Shown piece after piece: positions 63,988-64,000 of a stretch of DNA of 64,000 bases. A model generated the notes under the pieces. The model had not been told where the DNA came from and searched no databases. It saw nothing but the letters and a program-made list of their open reading frames with translations. A program made the translations under genes and the position numbers. This DNA is from Bolinopsis microptera (lineage: Eukaryota; Ctenophora; Tentaculata; Lobata; Bolinopsidae), in NCBI RefSeq assembly GCF_026151205.1, contig NC_087074.1, positions 20,081,240 to 20,145,239 on the forward strand, read 5' to 3'. Each line of letters starts with the position of its first letter. Within the stretch, counting starts at the first letter, position 1.

Positions 63988-64000
63988 TCGCCTAATTTGA

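Overview
The window reads as nuclear DNA of an invertebrate animal. It is AT-rich, has GT-AG introns, has no operon-like bacterial genes, and carries one 100-base assembly gap (24406-24505). Two conserved animal genes are recognisable, both on the minus strand: a partial RER1 (four exons, 24546-25380, cut by the gap) and an intact single-exon BLOC1S1 (25972-26367). The transposon mix (Ty1/copia, Tx1/L1-like LINE, hAT MITE, Merlin-like and Mutator-like remnants) recalls cnidarian genomes. That placement is from memory and weak.

Layout. 0-2 kb: retroelement fragments around a zinc-finger/transposase-like ORF, then a coiled-coil terminal exon. 2-8.7 kb: many small exons of unrecognised genes, including two tandemly duplicated exon pairs, a triplicated block with a split CCHC zinc knuckle, an RS-rich exon, a Merlin-like transposase remnant and an isolated RTEL1/FANCJ-type helicase exon. 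9-17.9 kb: gene-poor, with diverged repeats. 18-19 kb: minus-strand exons. 18.6-22.6 kb: four tandem arrays (31, 23, 2 and 32 bp units). 24-26.4 kb: gap, RER1 and BLOC1S1. 26.5-33 kb: a foldback element inside a retroelement tail, a hAT MITE, inverted-repeat families and two diverged retroelement C-terminal tails. 34.1-44.6 kb: exons of one probable gene whose small intron seems to have received an 8.7 kb insertion full of satellites. 45.3-51.1 kb: a complete copia element with identical LTRs. 51.4-51.9 kb: Mutator-like remnant. 52-60.3 kb: a tandemly duplicated small-exon gene family, interrupted by a 5'-truncated Tx1-like LINE (54.9-57.7 kb). 60.3-64 kb: mostly featureless, with an E-box-rich CpG patch near 63.4 kb.

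The most unusual signal recurs at 2.3, 8.0 and 53/58 kb. Duplicated exons have diverged strongly (in one pair almost only at silent sites), while the introns beside them stay about 90-94% identical. This inverts the usual pattern and suggests intron homogenisation, mobile introns, or exon recoding in a rapidly duplicating gene family. Most small-exon calls rest on open frames, splice sites and paralogy. No product is known for them.
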